Below are positions 6,651 through 6,782 of a stretch of 6,782 nt of DNA, piece after piece (the first letter of the stretch is position 1; each line of letters begins with the position of its first letter). A program made the position numbers and the translations under genes. This DNA is from Burkholderiales bacterium (GTDB taxonomy: Bacteria > Pseudomonadota > Gammaproteobacteria > Burkholderiales > Burkholderiaceae_D). Below the pieces are notes generated by a model. It was not told where the DNA came from. It ran no database searches and worked only from the letters and a program-made list of their open reading frames with translations. The stretch covers positions 1-6,782 of the forward strand of contig SYFN01000167.1 in assembly GCA_005800405.1 (NCBI GenBank). Reading direction: 5' to 3'.

Positions 6651-6782
6651 TTCAAGTACGAAGTGCAACACGGTTTAGAGATTCATGAAACACCTGATGC
6701 GGGGTTTTAAATCCCAATCGTTTTCTGGGGCGGTGATTCAATCGATCTTCGATCATTTTAAGCTCTGCATCAGTAACCGTAG
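6650..6782 (-). mobile_element. End of an IS30-family insertion sequence (partial)
   Basis: The window ends inside an insertion sequence whose transposase is read leftward. Its terminal inverted repeat is probably the stretch starting near 6651 (TTCAAGTACGAAGTGCAACA on the + strand), which overlaps the last transposase codons, an arrangement I recall for IS30-family elements. The exact outer boundary and the short target duplication cannot be fixed because the other end is outside the window. The change from AT-rich flank to element occurs about here. Confidence 0.75.
6652..6782 (-). CDS. IS30 family transposase (C-terminal fragment; 5' end beyond window)
   Basis: Read on the - strand, the last 42 codons before TGA (6652-6654) include LNHRPRKRLGFKTPHQVF followed by SLNRVALRT and stop. 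The NxRPRKxLGxxTP block is the hallmark near the C-terminus of IS30-family DDE transposases, which cut and join the element's ends. The catalytic Asp and Glu residues and the helix-turn-helix lie upstream, outside the window, so whether the enzyme is intact cannot be judged. The visible part is uninterrupted. It faces the beta-oxidation gene tail to tail, with 390 bases between the stops. Confidence 0.88.
   Translation of the reverse strand, partial: TVTDAELKMIEDRLNHRPRKRLGFKTPHQVFHESLNRVALRT

Noticed and set aside
6289..6678. 129-codon open frame starting with TTG after the beta-oxidation gene
   Set aside because: It has no ribosome binding site, its second half is low-complexity AT-rich sequence, it ends inside the insertion sequence, and the peptide matches no family I recognise.

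Overview
The window looks like a chromosomal piece of a Gram-negative betaproteobacterium, most likely Burkholderiales and perhaps Alcaligenaceae. This is inferred from moderate GC, the style of the branched-chain-type (HAAT family) ABC ATPases and substrate-binding proteins, and a fused enoyl-CoA hydratase/3-hydroxyacyl-CoA dehydrogenase. No rRNA or other phylogenetic marker is present, so the placement is tentative.

Layout, all on the + strand until the last 130 bases. Positions 1-653 hold the 3' part of a LivG-type ATPase, cut at Walker A by the window edge. It overlaps by 4 bases (ATGA) a LivF-type ATPase (650-1351). After a 40-base gap with a good ribosome binding site comes a secreted LivK-type substrate-binding protein (1392-2633), closed by a strong intrinsic terminator (2651-2678). 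These three genes form the end of an ABC import operon whose permeases (livH/livM) presumably lie upstream of the window.

Beyond the terminator is a second, divergent periplasmic binding-protein gene (about 2823-4022). Its reading frame is intact except for an in-frame TAA at 2883-2885, exactly at the end of the signal peptide. The best Shine-Dalgarno-like sequence lies too far upstream of the first ATG. It is best read as a recently inactivated gene, or possibly as one that now yields an unexported protein. A short spacer with a GAAA-capped hairpin and a weak promoter candidate leads into a complete 693-residue bifunctional beta-oxidation enzyme (4180-6261).

The last 520 bases differ in character. 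A non-coding, increasingly AT-rich stretch (6262-6650) runs into the end of an IS30-family insertion sequence, whose transposase C-terminus is read on the - strand (6652-6782) and continues past the window.

Taken together, the importer next to a beta-oxidation enzyme suggests, without proving, that the transported compound may be an organic or carboxylic acid degraded through CoA thioesters rather than an amino acid. The two ATPases carry non-canonical nucleotide-binding motifs: Walker A Arg in LivF and an Ala in the signature motif of LivG. I see no CRISPR array, tRNA, rRNA, phage or defence gene, and no clearly new system. The main points of interest are the nonsense-interrupted binding protein, the ATPase motif changes and the IS30 junction.
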